Positions 21,883-33,599 of a DNA stretch of 64,000 nt are shown here, in pieces (positions within the stretch are counted from its first letter, which is position 1; every line of letters starts with the position of its first letter). This stretch comes from Shinisaurus crocodilurus (taxonomy: Eukaryota > Chordata > Lepidosauria > Squamata > Shinisauridae): assembly GCA_021292165.1 (NCBI GenBank), contig CM037876.1, forward strand, positions 312,678,492 through 312,742,491. The letters are read 5' to 3'. The notes below the pieces were generated by a model that saw only the letters and a program-made list of their open reading frames with translations, was not told the origin of the DNA and searched no databases. A program made the position numbers and the translations under genes.

Positions 21883-22159
21883 CTCTAACCCAGGGGTTCT
21901 TAACCTGTGGGGTACGCCTCCCCAGGGGAGGTTTGGACCGACTCCAGGGGAGGTGTGAGTAGCCCCTCAACTATAAATTGTTTATTTTACAAGTACATAG
22001 CAGCACAGGTTGGCGATTGGCCCAACCTTATAAAAATTCTTTCTAACTTGGGAGCTACGACTTAGCTCATTTGTACACCACGTGCGTTATCGTAGTTATC
22101 GTTACCTGCTACACGTGTGTTATCGTTCCTGAAGAACAATAAATCTTTCAAGGTAAGTG

Positions 22160-22340
22160 ACTGCTTTGTAACTCACTGGGTGACTTTGGGCCAGTCACTG
22201 ACTCTCAGCCTAACCTACCTCACAGGGTTATTGTGAGGATAAAATGGAGAGGAGGAGGATTATGTAAGCCGCCTTGGGTTCCTTGCATGAAAAAAGGCGG
22301 GGTATAAATATAATAAATAAATAAATAAATAAATAAATAA
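22160..22340 (+). mobile_element. MIR-like SINE, 5'-truncated
   Basis: TGGGTGACTTTGGGCCAGTC, CTCTCAGCCTAACCTACCTC and ACAGGGTTATTGTGAGGATA, then the 3' stem GCCGCCTTGGGTTCC and an (AAATA)n tail. It is inserted inside the hAT and followed by a C-run. Confidence 0.8.
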
Positions 22341-23128
22341 GCCCCCCCCCCCCGGTTTATTGCAAAAAGTAGAGCTGGGTCGAGAGTTTTGATTGTTCCA
22401 TTTTTCAGCATTTCGGGGGTGGGAGGAAAATGAAAACTCTGGAGAAAAAGGCTGGGGAATAGAGAAATTTTTGGAGAATTTCTCCTTGGGAAAAGGGACG
22501 GTTTCCACAAACCTTTTGAAGTTTAGGCAGTTGTTCCTTTCTTCTTTCAATTTTTTTATATTTTTAAAAGCACCCCTTGAATGCAACAGCTCAAGAGTTC
22601 TATCTGACTGTTGTTTGGAGAGGGTGAGGTCACAGGGCCTCCAATTGCTGGCTTAGGAGCACAGGAGAAAAGGCCTACAACTCCCAACTTACAAGCAAAC
22701 AAAGACAAAAACAGTATCTTGAATGTTAATATTTTAGATTCCAGGGTTTAAACTTTTAGAGGAATGTGAAATGGTTGTTTTATGCAGATTTACTGAGTTT
22801 ATAATGTTTTAAATTATACTGTTTTATATATTTATAAATTTACATTTTAATGATTTGTAAAGGCCTATGGCTGTATACAATAAAGTTTATTCGACAAAAA
22901 CAGGAGGAGATTGAAGGGGCGGGAATGACAGCAGAGCCTCGTGTGTGCGAGATGGGAGATTACGTAAAAATCCTGTTCCCGTGTGTAGATGCCCATAAAT
23001 CCACACACAGAAGTTCAGATCTTTCTCTCCCTCTCTCTCTGCGCATCGTGCAGCGTTTCTGTTGCAAACAGCCAGCCAGCTCCTGTAATCTGACTCCAGC
23101 TGCCAGCTCCCCCGGTTTGTAGATTCCA

Positions 23129-23539
23129 TGTAGCAAGGAAATAACTCTGTAACTCCACAGGTCTATTCTACCTGTTTATTTACTTTAGCAAGTAATATTC
23201 TACAGAGTATACACTCCTAGTTACAGTCCATGTGCAGAGTACAATGCATAGCAAGCATTTATTCCAGTGGAGCAAGGTTGGCTTTACTCCACCCAGCAAA
23301 GACGTTACATGGTTGCATAAGTCCAGCAAGCAAAAGTCAGAAGAAAAGAGTGAAGAGAGAGAACAGTTCTGCTTCTCTCTAAAATGGCTCCAGACAGAAA
23401 AACAAGTCAGTACGTCACCAGAAAGCATAAACCATGTGACAGGCTCATACTGTTTCCCAGGCTTAGCTCCCATGACTCATGAGAACCAACACGGGAAATA
23501 GGAGACAAAACATAACCTGTTTACCAGCCATTCTGTTCC
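23129..23539 (-). mobile_element. Possible solo LTR inside the hAT
   Basis: A 411-bp block flanked by TTCCA on both sides (23124-23128, 23540-23544). On the minus strand it ends GCTACA and has AATAAA near position 23262, which would fit an LTR. The other end (GGAACAG) is not canonical TG, so this is tentative. Confidence 0.4.
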
Positions 23540-23612
23540 TTCCATGTTGTAAACAATGTGCTCCAGCTTGTGAATGTGATACATATCACAAAAGAGATGA
23601 GCATCCAGTAGC

Positions 23613-23726
23613 AACGAAAAAAAGAGAACTATGTTCTCAGGATGCAAAATCTTTATTGAATAGAGGAGCTCCTCTATTCAATAAAGATTTTACATCCTGA
23701 GAACATAGTTCAATCTTTTTTTCGTT
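23613..23726. repeat. Near-perfect 114-bp palindrome
   Basis: The arms run from AACGAAAAAAAG to CTTTTTTTCGTT and meet at GAGGAGCTCCTC. They differ only by a base substitution and a 2-base indel. AATAAAG occurs once on each strand around the centre. It lies inside the hAT. Confidence 0.9.
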
Positions 23727-23911
23727 ATAAACAAACAAGACTCCTCCGCAGTTGGCTACATTTTAACAGGTATATTTTATTTTAAATATTTATTTATTTA
23801 TTTATTTAGAGTATTTTGATTTTATTTTATATATTTTTATGTAGAAACTCAGTTCCCCTCTCCACATGGAGAAAATCCCCCCCCCCCGCTGCAAAAGAGG
23901 CGGAAAAAACT

Positions 23912-25757
23912 ATGCCTCTTTCGAAGGGAGAGAAAAAGCTCCTGAAAATAAAGGGCAGGTTTCAGCCCAGCACTAGCAAAAAGATCGTCATGTCAAGGAA
24001 AAGGAAGTACAGTGAGGATTACCTGAAATTCGGGTTCATGTGCTTTTTTGACAAAGATGGAATTGAAAAACCTCAGTGTTTTTTATGTGCAACTGTAACG
24101 ATAACACGAGGCCTGCCAAACTGCAAGAACGTTTTGCAAAAATGCACCCTAGGAATTCTGAAGACATGCTGGAAATGATGAAGCAAAAGAAAGCTCGATT
24201 CCACTCATCTGGTATGCTTAATAAGTTCGGTTTTGGAACTACTAAAAACTCCCTCCTTGAGGCCTCCTATAAAGTGTCGTATATGATCACAAAGAACAAG
24301 AAAACACATACAATTGTTGAAACTCTGATCAAGCCTTGTGCCCTTGAAATGGTCAAAATTGTTCTCGGACACGAGCAGAGGAAAAAAATTGCTGGAATAC
24401 CTCTGTCAAATGACGTCATAAATTCAAGAATTAGGGATATGTCGGCCGATGTTTTGGATCAACTCATGGAGGAACTCAAGAAAGTGACTCTGCCCTTTGG
24501 ACTTCAATTGGATGAAAGTACCGATGAAGCTCAATGCAACCAACTCTTGGTCTTTGTGAGATACGCCAGTGATACGTGCATTAAAGAAGAATTTCTTTTC
24601 TGTGAACCGCTGCTTACTACCACAAAAGCTGCTGATGTGCTTCAAGTACCAATGAACGATTTTTTTTTTCAAGAAATGGACTTGATTAGAAGACAAAATT
24701 GGGTTTCCTATGCACTGACGGTGCACCTTCCATTCTGGGAAGAAAATCTGGCTTTGGAGCTCTGGTGAAGGCAGAGGCCCCAAAAGTGGTGACAATATAC
24801 TGTTTTCTACATCGTCATGCACTGGCATCAAAAACTCCTTCTCCAAGACTGAAATCAGCCATGTCCACCGCTATTCAAGTTGTAAACTTCATACGGTCTT
24901 GGGCTTTGAATCACAGGCTGTTTAAAATACTTTGCCAAGAACTTGGGAGCCACACATGAAGTTTTGCTGTATCACACAGAAGTGTGTTGGCTTTCACATG
25001 GCCGAGTCTTCACTCGTGTTATGGAATTAAGAACTGAGATCGCCACATTTCTTCAAGAAAAGAAATTGTGTGAGGAATTTGAAAGCCAAAGCTTCGTTGT
25101 GTGCTTGGCTTATCTCGCAGATATATTTTCACACTTGAATGACCTCAGCATTTCAATTCAAGGATCACAAGTCACTGTTTTGGATGCGATTGAGAAGGTT
25201 TCTGCTTTCAAGCAAAAACTGGAACTTTGGGAGCTGTGTGGTGAAACACAACTATGCAAATTTTCCAACTTCGGAAAACGTTCTTTCTGGAGAGCAGTTT
25301 ACAGAGGATGTCTCAGAGTGGATTCAATGCGATATTTTGAGTCATCTGGATAATCTCATGGACTCTTTTAATGATTATTTACTGAAAACGGATTGAATAA
25401 TGTCATGTGGGTTCGAAATCCTTTCACATTTAATTTGGACTCTATGGATGATTCTGATATGCAAAAAGATGACCTTATTGAGTTGCAGAGCAAAGCCTTG
25501 GTCAAGCAAAATTTCTTCTTGATGAATTTTGGTGCTCTCAAATGGCTGCATATCCTGTTCTGGCAAAGAAAGCTATTTCATCATTAATTCCATTTCCAAC
25601 CATCTATCTGTGTGAATCTGCATTTTCAACTCGTCAGCATAAAAACCAAAGCTAGAAATCGGTTGGATGCCAGAGATGAGATGCGCATAGCATTGTCTAA
25701 CATTGTCCCTCGAATAACTACTCTTGCTGAGCACAAACAGCAAGAGCGATCACACTG
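23912..25757 (+). pseudogene. hAT transposase pseudogene (ZBED5/Buster-like)
   Basis: Transposase of the hAT superfamily, which would bind the element ends and cut and paste it. The first part reads SRKRKYSEDYLKFGFMCF and EKPQCFLCATV, a BED-type zinc-finger region similar to ZBED5/SCAND3-type proteins. Another frame continues with LQERFAKMHP, then LPFGLQLDESTDEAQCNQLL (the DEST catalytic-core motif) and VRYASD. Later pieces hold VCWLSHGRVFTRVMELR and the C-terminal dimerisation motif PTIYLCESAFS, followed after a shift by KARNRLDARDEMRIALSNI. At least four frameshifts and several stops make it non-functional. An A/T-rich run of eight or more T residues near 24660 is one odd spot. Confidence 0.88.
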
Positions 25758-26879
25758 AAGTTATTTTGAAATTATCCTTCTTTTATGTGTAGCTATTAGA
25801 AATACTTTCTTTAAATACAGGTTTTATTTCCACAAAACTGTTCATTGCTTGTGTTTGTGTTCATTTAATTGAATATGCATTTTTTTAGTCCAGAGACAGA
25901 GCATAAACTAAAAAATTGCACTCGTCCTGCCTAAGCCTTAATTTTGGGCCATTAACACATGGGAGGTGTGGGTCATAAGATTTTTCACAAGGGAGGTGTG
26001 ACACCAAAAAGGTTAAGAACCACTGCTCTAACCACTATACCACACTGGCTCTCCTTTTAATATAAGAAATCCATTGTTTGTTCTTGGGTTAACTTAGGGT
26101 GGTTTAACCCACAAACAACCTCAAGTGTCCATTTAGATGTCAGGGAAACAACATACGAATGTGGGATTTGTAGGCTGTTCCAGGAAACTGAAAGCAGTGC
26201 GTGCAGCGTGCATCCATGCAGTACATGGGTAATTAACCCACAAATCTCCACCAGGCACCATTGTTACATCTAAACAGGGTCAATGTTGGTGACAGATACA
26301 TATAAATACTGAGGATTTTTTTTTAAAAAAGGAATACTTAGCCTAGTAGACCATTATACTAGTTTTCAGGAAACATTCAATCCCTTTGTGTACATAGGAC
26401 ACAGCATTTAGAAGAAGACATCCACCCACCCACCTGTGCTATTCACATGTAGAATAACTACTTATTTTAACTGGAAAAGTAACTGAAGGAGCTCATAAAT
26501 TTTGCCGCAAGTGAGAACCACAAGATCCACTTCAAATGTTATGGCAGCAGAGAATCACTTGTGTTCTGCTTCTTTGTAACGGATGAAGTACCGGTAACTG
26601 TAGAAATTGAACACAAGCAATTAACACTTAAGGTTGGAACGGCAGCCAACTATTACAAAATGTCCCATGAAGCCACAAATGGCCTTGTGTTGGTGATGGG
26701 CTTCCTTTAATTGCATAGCAGGATCATTCGATGGAAAATGCAGGAGGGAGAGCTCCTTATTTTCTATTTATCCACTTACTACGTTTTTATCCCTCTCTAC
26801 ATCAAGGAGCTCAGGACAGCGTAAACGGCCCCGCCCCACCCTCCTTTATCCTCACAAGCGGCTATGAAGTAGGTTAGAG

Positions 26880-26951
26880 CAGTGTTCTGGCTGGGGCATG
26901 CTGGGAGTTGTAGGCCAAAACCACCTGGGGACCCAAGGTTGGAGAACACTG
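26880..26951. mobile_element. hAT foldback MITE copy 3 (internally deleted)
   Basis: CAGTGTTCT ... GGAGAACACTG, 72 bp, with flanks GGTTAGAG and GATTAGAG (7/8). Most of the left arm is missing. It keeps GCATGCTGGGAGTTGTAG. Confidence 0.75.
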
Positions 26952-28946
26952 GATTAGAGTGAGTGTGTGTCTGCTCCAGGGTTAACCAGTGAGCTTCAAG
27001 ACCGGGAAGACGAACCTGGGTCTCTCCAGTCTACACTCAACCCTCTAACCTCTGCAGCACACCTGTGCCTTAATTCACAACCCTGCCTCGCACACTTCAT
27101 TGAGAAACAAGCCCCCCACATAGTGCCCTGCAACCATAACCATTTAAAAACTGGCTTATGTCGTTCAGAGTTGGTCTGTGTGTTTTATTCCATTTCATTC
27201 CAAACAAAATTTGCAATTGTCTGGGCTATTCTAGGACTTCCAGGATAGATGCCAAGACATCTTGTTCATTCTCTTTAATATCATTCAATACATTTGTTTG
27301 GGTGTAAGCTATAAATAATTGATTACAATATACTCAACGGTTACAAAACAATAATATAAATGTTGGGTTTTAGAAATCAGTATAGGATTCTCTGTTACTG
27401 TTCTATTGAACTGATGCATTACATGCTCATTCCTCAATTCTGCAAGGGGTACTACATGCGCAGAAGCACACTTCTGTACGTGTAGCTCCAGCTGGATGGG
27501 GACGGCATATGGCAATAGCTGCCATCTTGTCAGATGGAAAGGCGAGGTAGAAATCAAATAAACAAAATGGTCCTGAATGCAGAGAGTCCTTCTCCCCAGT
27601 CCAATAACTGCAGCTATGCAAGGGGAGCCCTTTCAAAATGGCTAAAATTCCAATTAACTTTTCAAGAGTGGAAGTGGGATTTGGTCCTCGCCTGCTCCCA
27701 TTTCCTCACCAAACAGCTGTTTGGCAGGATTGTAGATACTTTGAAAGGGCTCTATTTGCAAGGTCCCAGCTGCTCCCTGCATTTCCCTTTGGATCAGGGT
27801 GTTAACCAATGTTTACCTAGTCAAATGGCCAACCCTAATAAAACGACAGAAGTAAACTACACTCCAACCCAAATATGTGTGCATACCCTGGGTTATGGCT
27901 GCATATCGGGCACATGGTTAAATTGTGATGTGGGCAGCATTAGTCACTTCACTGCTGACTTTTCCCCAGTGCTATTCACACACGCTATTCTCCCATGCCA
28001 CTGCTGCAAGAAGACGAGTTGCACTTAAAACAGGCAGGTCAGCAAAAAGTTCCAGGTAAGGAATTCCTCTCTGGAGTAGAGTTGGGCGTTCTAGAATAAA
28101 GGGGATAAGCAACCTACAAGTTGGCTATGGGCAAAATTTGGACAAGGTGATGCAGCTCCATGAATAAAAAATTGCTCTAAAGCAATATTGACATCGGCAG
28201 TAGTAGACACATGCTCCATACTAGATGAAAACATCCTGCTAGCAACCCATCCCATTTCAGTTTGGGAGGTTTTGTTGTTGTTGAACTACGACCCAGTCTA
28301 CATACCCTTGCCAAATTTTGTGTTGCAACAATCAGATTTCTACTTGGAAGACCCAATTCTTGGAAAATACTAGACTGGAAAAAGAGGACTTCTATAATGT
28401 AATGGCCCCTGCCCTCAATAGCTCACTTGGCTCTTGGTCTTCTTTGGGAGCTGATAAAATCTCTGCCTAAAGTTCACCTTTAAGATTGAAATCCTAGCAA
28501 TACTTACTTGAGTAAAAGTCCCACTGAAGTCAATCTGACTTATTTCCAAGTAAATGCTTTTGGATCAGTAAAAAATAAACTTGATGGAAATTTTTAAAAG
28601 TTTATTGTAGCCTGGATATTAAAACAAACAAAGAAACAGGCCAACAAAGCAAGCTTTTAACTAAATATAACACAGTTTAAGAAAAATGTATTTCTCCTCT
28701 TGTTGCAGAAGATTATAGCGCTGCTAGTGTGATCTAGCAGTAGATGCTTCATGTCCTGTTTTCAGACAGGCTGGATACCCACACATTGGATGTAATTATG
28801 TGTATGGACTGCAGGCAAACGTTTCATCCAATGCATATAAATCCAACAGGCCTGGAGGCAGGATAGCCATGATCACATTCCCCCACTATGCACAAATTGC
28901 ACCAAAGTTAAGGCTCATCCAAACTGGGCCTTAGCGGTGAAGCATA

Positions 28947-29196
28947 CAATCATGCCTTGGATTGAGAGCATAATTTGTTCCAGAAACGTGTTTGTAATCC
29001 AAAACACTCTTATATCAAAACGAAATTCCCCTAAAAAAATTTGTACAGAGATTTTTAATTTAAGCTGTACTACAGTACTTGTATTGCAAGACGTCGCTTG
29101 TATATCAAGTCAAATTTTTTAAAATCAATATTTAAAAATTTGCTTGTCTTGCAAAAGGCTCTCAAACCAAGTTACTTGCAATCCAAGGTATTACTG
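28947..29196. mobile_element. pogo/Tigger-like MITE copy D
   Basis: Starts CAATCATGCCTTGGATTG and ends CAATCCAAGGTATTACTG with flanking TA (28945-28946, 29197-29198). It has the same orientation as copy A and is nearly identical to it. Confidence 0.8.
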
Positions 29197-30972
29197 TATT
29201 TTATTTGTTTACACAGCCTTATATTTGCCAACATGCCTGGTAGCCAAGGTGGCAAGGAATTCCATGCAGCTGAGTGACTGGGCTAGCCAGCCTGCTTAGT
29301 CATAGGAGCATGCCAAACTAGCCTGCTAAAAGGCGAATAGCCTGCATTTCTATGCTTGGCCATGGAGGAGGGGGTTCTCTCTCTTCTCTGCAGCCAGCAT
29401 GGAAATGTAGACTTCTAGCCTCTTAGATTGACAAGGCTGGGTTAACAAGTTTTTCCTCTGCAAGACATGTATTCATGTAAATTTTCATGCAAAATTAACT
29501 GAAATCTACTTCTGAGATTCAGCTCAAGAATTATAATGAGGCTGTAAGAGAAAACATGCAGTTACTTAACAGATGCAGAAAAATACATCCAGAACTATCA
29601 AAAGATTCTTTTACTCTGCACTCTGTCCAAACTCCCACCCTAAACTATTCTCTTCCCAGTGCAGATCTTTAACAAGAGTCAAACTATTTTACTAAGACAT
29701 TTAAATCTGCCAAGTACTTTTGTTTACTGGAAATTAAATTGCAAGCAACAATGACCCTAACATTCTTTTGCTGTTGGGTCTCAGCCTGCCCACTGGGCAA
29801 AAAGGACACTTGTGCCAAGCATCAGCCCTGGTGGAGGGGCAAACAGCCAACTGTTGTCTCTCTGTTTTCTTCTGGCAGCGGCCTACCACTAAAGCCTCAA
29901 CCTGGCAAAACAACATAAGCAGAGAGATGGAAGAAAGGGCTGATGACAGAGCAGAAGATGGGGCAGCAGGCAGAAATGATGCAGAGCACGTAGCAAACAG
30001 CCAGAGCTGTGCCACTTCACAGGGCACACAAACTTTGGGCCAGCTCTGCAGCTAGGCTTACTCACAACAATTGATTTTATTGCACAAGATAAATGACTCA
30101 ATTACAGCCATTTCATAGGGTTTGACAGACAATCTCCTAGGGTGAGCATCTAACTGATCAAGAGAGATTTGGTTAACTTGTCTCAACCATTATTTTGACA
30201 ATATCTGACAAGTATTTTTTAAAGGATTGACTTTATTAGAACAAAAGAGATACTTTAATCATCAACAGATTTGATACTTATGCTAATTACAAGAACAAAT
30301 TAGTTAACTGTTATTGTGAAAACAATGAGATTAACTCTAAGAAAACAATAATGAATTACTGTAACTTTTAAAAGTTGGACAACATTTCTATTAATATGAG
30401 CAACTGTGTTCCTGTTTGGAGATGCCTGCAGTTATAGCAGGTGGCTGGCAGAATCAGCTTCGTTATGCTGCTAGGCTTGCCCCCAACTGATACAGGGCTT
30501 GGGGCAAAGAGTTTGCTAAGTCATTACACCATCATGAAATTTAAAAAGGGAAGCTGCCACCTACACAGTCACATTCTTGGCTTTGTGGAATATTTCATTG
30601 TGATCAAATAAAATGCGGTCAATATTTGACCAACCTTATTACCTCCATCTCCAAACCTACAGTGATTATTATTCAAAACCTTGGTATATCAAGACTCACA
30701 GTCTGTCTATGTGGAAACAGTATTTTGTTCTACCACAAAGTGATGCAAAGAATACAATACAAGTGCAAATAATTCTGTTAAACATGGACTGACCGATAAT
30801 TTAAAAAAATGTGATTTTTGGTCTCTCCTCGTTGGAGCTAAAGTCACTGGCTGGATTTTGCAGAATACTCAAATCACCATTTTTTTCCCAGGGGCAAAAA
30901 AAAGCACCTGGGAGGACTTACATGAATACCACACCTTAATATGAAAGTAACAAAAAATGGTTTGAAAATGAT

Positions 30973-30974
30973 AT

Positions 30975-31000
<26 letters not shown>
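30973..31000. repeat. (CA)n microsatellite
   Basis: A run of about 14 CA dinucleotides. Confidence 0.95.
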
Positions 31001-31006
<6 letters not shown>

Positions 31007-31065
31007 GTATGTCTGCTACATAGCATTACAGATAATAAAAACAAGATGTTTTTAAGATATACTTT

Positions 31066-31236
31066 GGGGAATGGCTATAGCTAAGTGGTAGAGCATATGC
31101 TGTCCATACAAAAGGTTCCAGGTTCAATCCCTGGCTGGGCTGGGAAGGACCTCTGCCTGAAATTCTGGAGAGATGTTGCCAATCAGTGTTAGATGGAACA
31201 ATTGTCTGACTTAGTATAAGGCAGCTTTCTATGTCC
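31066..31236 (+). mobile_element. tRNA-Ala-derived SINE
   Basis: The head has A-box TAGCTAAGTGGTAGAGCAT and B-box GGTTCAATCCC in a tRNA-Ala-like arrangement. The body (GGAAGGACCTCTGCCTGAAA, TAGATGGAACAATTGTCTGA, AGTATAAGGCAGCTTTCTAT) is a dispersed reptile SINE body. A second copy is at 61910-62225. The body and the lack of a tRNA 3' end show that it is not a tRNA gene. Confidence 0.85.
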
Positions 31237-31364
31237 CTAATAGTAATAGGAGACTGAAGCCAGTAATGACTAATCATACAGAATACACCAAGTATGAGCA
31301 CAAAAGTTTATGACTACCATAAGAAGAAACATACGACAGCACCTTTTGTGCAGCAATCCCTTAC

Positions 31365-31538
31365 CCTCTTTTCCATCTACAGGTTTTGATACTTCCATGT
31401 CAAAGTTCTCTTGCATCTGCTGCCCTTTGAAACAGCTGAGATGTTCCTGTTCTATCAGATTACTTTCTTCTTCCTCTAAGGGCTGCCATGTGCCATCAAT
31501 AAACCACTGCCCACGCATCACAGGAATCTTTTCAGATT
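31365..31538 (-). CDS. DDHD1: DDHD1 exon 2
   Basis: A 174-bp exon coding for SEKIPVMRGQWFIDGTWQPL and then the acidic EEEESNLIEQEH, a CFKGQQMQENFDMEV segment and VDGKE. These match the second half of the DDHD1 N-terminal region, which follows the WWE-like part. The acceptor is TTTTAG before 31538 and the donor is GTAAGG at 31364-31359. The C left from exon 1 plus the AA opening this exon make a Gln codon. The final G joins CC of exon 3 to make Ala, so phases agree on both sides. No stop or frameshift is seen. The intron to exon 1 is 20.7 kb and the intron to exon 3 is 20.0 kb, both packed with repeats. Confidence 0.95.
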
Positions 31539-31791
31539 CTAAAAAGGAAAAGAAACACTGTGAGTTTAGAATCTTGCATAGCAGATAAAGGAAGAACATT
31601 ATATTGCTTGGGCAAAAAACAATCATGCATCTCTGGCACAATTTGACCACAGTATATCCTGTCTCTATGCAGGGGATTGAATGAACCCTTTTTTTTTTTT
31701 TTACACTGATGACCAGCTCTGCAGTTCCAAGTTTGTTCCACTGAAGGTCCTGTGACCTTCAGGAAGTCAGTAAACTGCAAAGTAGCTTACA

Positions 31792-32240
31792 GCGCAATCC
31801 TATGGCCCCTAGTCAGCATCTAGAGGGCACAGGGTTTTTTTTGGATTCCCAGCTCTGACGTCAGAAAACAGCTCCGACGTTGGAGCTGGGACTCTGTGCT
31901 TGGAGCACCACCACCCCTCGCAGCCAGCGCGGAAAGAACCGTGCCAGCTGCTTCTCCGAGGTTGCAAAGCAACCTCGGAGAAAGGGTTTAGTGGCCATTC
32001 CGGGAGGCAGGGAGAAGAGACCAGCACCACCAAGATACGATGTATCCTGGCAGCGCCTCGGCCTCCTTCCCTCCCCCGCCCCTCTGAAGTGCCGCAGTTA
32101 AGACAGTCGAAATCGGCTGTCTAGCTGTTTTGCAGGGCAGGAGGGAACACAGAGGCAACCTTCACCTCCATGATCTTTCCACCCTGCATATGATGCTCTT
32201 AATCCACCAAGTTTGGAGGGTTATGGGCATCCCCATAGGA
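31792..32240. mobile_element. DNA element of the CCTATGGCCCC family, copy 1
   Basis: Starts GCGCAATCCTATGGCCCCTA and shares the interior segments CCCAGCTCTGA, CGCAGCCAGCGCGGAAAGAA and AAATCGGCTGTCTAGC with the copies at 45093-45535 and 63108-63507. A TGACGTCA site is near 31855. The ends look like a non-autonomous DNA transposon; the class is inferred. Confidence 0.6.
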
Positions 32241-32576
32241 CTGCCCCCTTGGAGAATTTTGTTATGGCTTGAAAATAAAACATTTCAGATAATCTAATTT
32301 TCAGTAGCTGGTAGCTACTTTAACATCCCCAATAGTTGGTAACCACTTTAAAAAAATTCCATCAACTGAAGTTTTAAAACGACTTTGAAAACCTTAAGCA
32401 AATGCTCTCCAGCCATTTTATATTATAGAAATATCAATGTATAACTTTGCTAAAGCAGCCTTCCAACACAGCATGAACACCCTCAAAATCATCCTCAGCC
32501 AAGATGAAGCATTCTATTGTAGTATTATTCACCAACAATGTAACATGATACGCATGTCCTTGGTGTGTGTATGTTT

Positions 32577-32868
32577 ACACTTCTCTGTGGCAGCCCCCGT
32601 ACTATGGAACTCTCTCCCAAGTGACCTCCGCCATGCCCCCTCTCTGCTGAGCTTCCGCCGCTCATTAAAAACTTGGTTATTCAGGCGGGAATATGGGGTG
32701 GGCTAAGATTTTAAAATTTTATACTGTTTTAATGTATTTTAATGGAGAAATTTTTTTTAATGTATTTTATTCTGTTTTATCTTCTGTACATCGCCCAGGG
32801 TGGCCAGTTTGCCGGCCAGATGGGCGATAAATAAATGCAAATAATAAATAAATAAATAATAAATAATA
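32577..32868 (+). mobile_element. L2 LINE 3' fragment
   Basis: Starts in codons for FSVAAPVLWNSLPSDLRHAP and ends in the L2 3' UTR (CAGGGTGGCCAGTTTGCCGG) and an (AATAAATA)n tail. It has an 18-25 bp internal duplication around TTTTAATGTATTTTA. Confidence 0.88.
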
Positions 32869-33005
32869 TTTTAGAATAGGTGACAAAAACCCAAGAAGGT
32901 CAAGTTCAAGCCACATTCTCTTTCATCCTTCTTTACTCTTTACAATGTACAACCTGGATCCTAAAGCCACAAGGCTATTTGGTACACTGACTTAGTGTTA
33001 TTTTC

Positions 33006-33562
33006 TGTGGAGAAAAGGCATGACACCGCCTACACCTTGCCCCGCATACCACATGCACTGAAGCCATCTCACCCCTCCTGCCTGGCTGGACTGGTTTGTC
33101 CTGCTTGAGAAAGGAGGGGTCGGGCTATCAAAGGGGGGGGGCAAGGGAGAGGCGATAAATGGTCAGCCGTGGCTGCTGGCCTTTGTTGTTCATAGTGCAA
33201 CGGAGCACGGAGTGGGTCATCAGCTGAGGCCAGCCCAAAAAAGCCCCAAGCAAAGCGCCTGGGTACTCTAGTGTAAGTTCTCGGTTGTTATTTTGTAGTT
33301 CTGACTATGTGTAACAAAGGTATTTCCTTCTGTCAATTTCACTCCCTTATCTCCTCACCTAACTGACTAATCCCAAAATAAACTTTCTTTCTACGCTATG
33401 CAGAGTGTGTGTAGGTTCTCTGTTGATTCGGTGCTAAATCCCAGTGTCTTAGACCAGGGCTGAGTTTGGGCCAGGTGAGTTGGGAACGGCGAGATCAAAG
33501 CTAGCATCTCGAAGCCTCTGATCTCCAGCCCCGACTCAAAAGACCGGTCACGGTCCTTCATA
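33006..33562 (+). mobile_element. Solo LTR copy 2
   Basis: TGTGGAGAAAAGGCATGACA at the start and CGGTCCTTCATA at the end, flanked by TTTTC on both sides (33001-33005, 33563-33567). AATAAA is at about 33377. It is homologous to copies 1 and 3 in layout and at both ends. No viral genes are attached. Confidence 0.87.
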
Positions 33563-33599
33563 TTTTCCATTTCAGTTCAATGGAGGAAGTAATGCCAAT

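Larger units (their letters stand above)
21891..26025 (+). mobile_element. Buster/Charlie-type hAT transposon, decayed full-length
   Basis: Left end CAGGGGTTCTTAACCTG and right end GGTTAAGAACCACTG form terminal inverted repeats. They are flanked by a perfect 8-bp duplication CTCTAACC (21883-21890 and 26026-26033) that interrupts a MIR-like SINE. The 4.1 kb element contains transposase remnants (23912-25757) and its own insertions: a second SINE, an LTR-like piece and a palindrome. Confidence 0.9.
11393..31364 (-). other. DDHD1: DDHD1 intron 2
   Basis: A 20.0 kb intron holding the L2, CR1, 5S-SINE, hairpin, MITE, hAT and SINE copies listed separately. Stretches with nothing recognisable are 11393-13130, 14140-16250, 17750-18177, 19385-19690, 19965-21665, 26055-26875, 26955-28940 and 29200-30970. 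Small A/T or (CA)n runs occur in them. Confidence 0.85.

Noticed and set aside
29734..30055. Overlapping ORFs of about 95 codons on both strands
   Set aside because: No recognisable motif, start context or splice signals. Chance frames in an intron.
31071..31140. tRNA gene
   Set aside because: A- and B-boxes are present, but the acceptor stem is not closed and a SINE body follows. It is the same in the copy at 61910.
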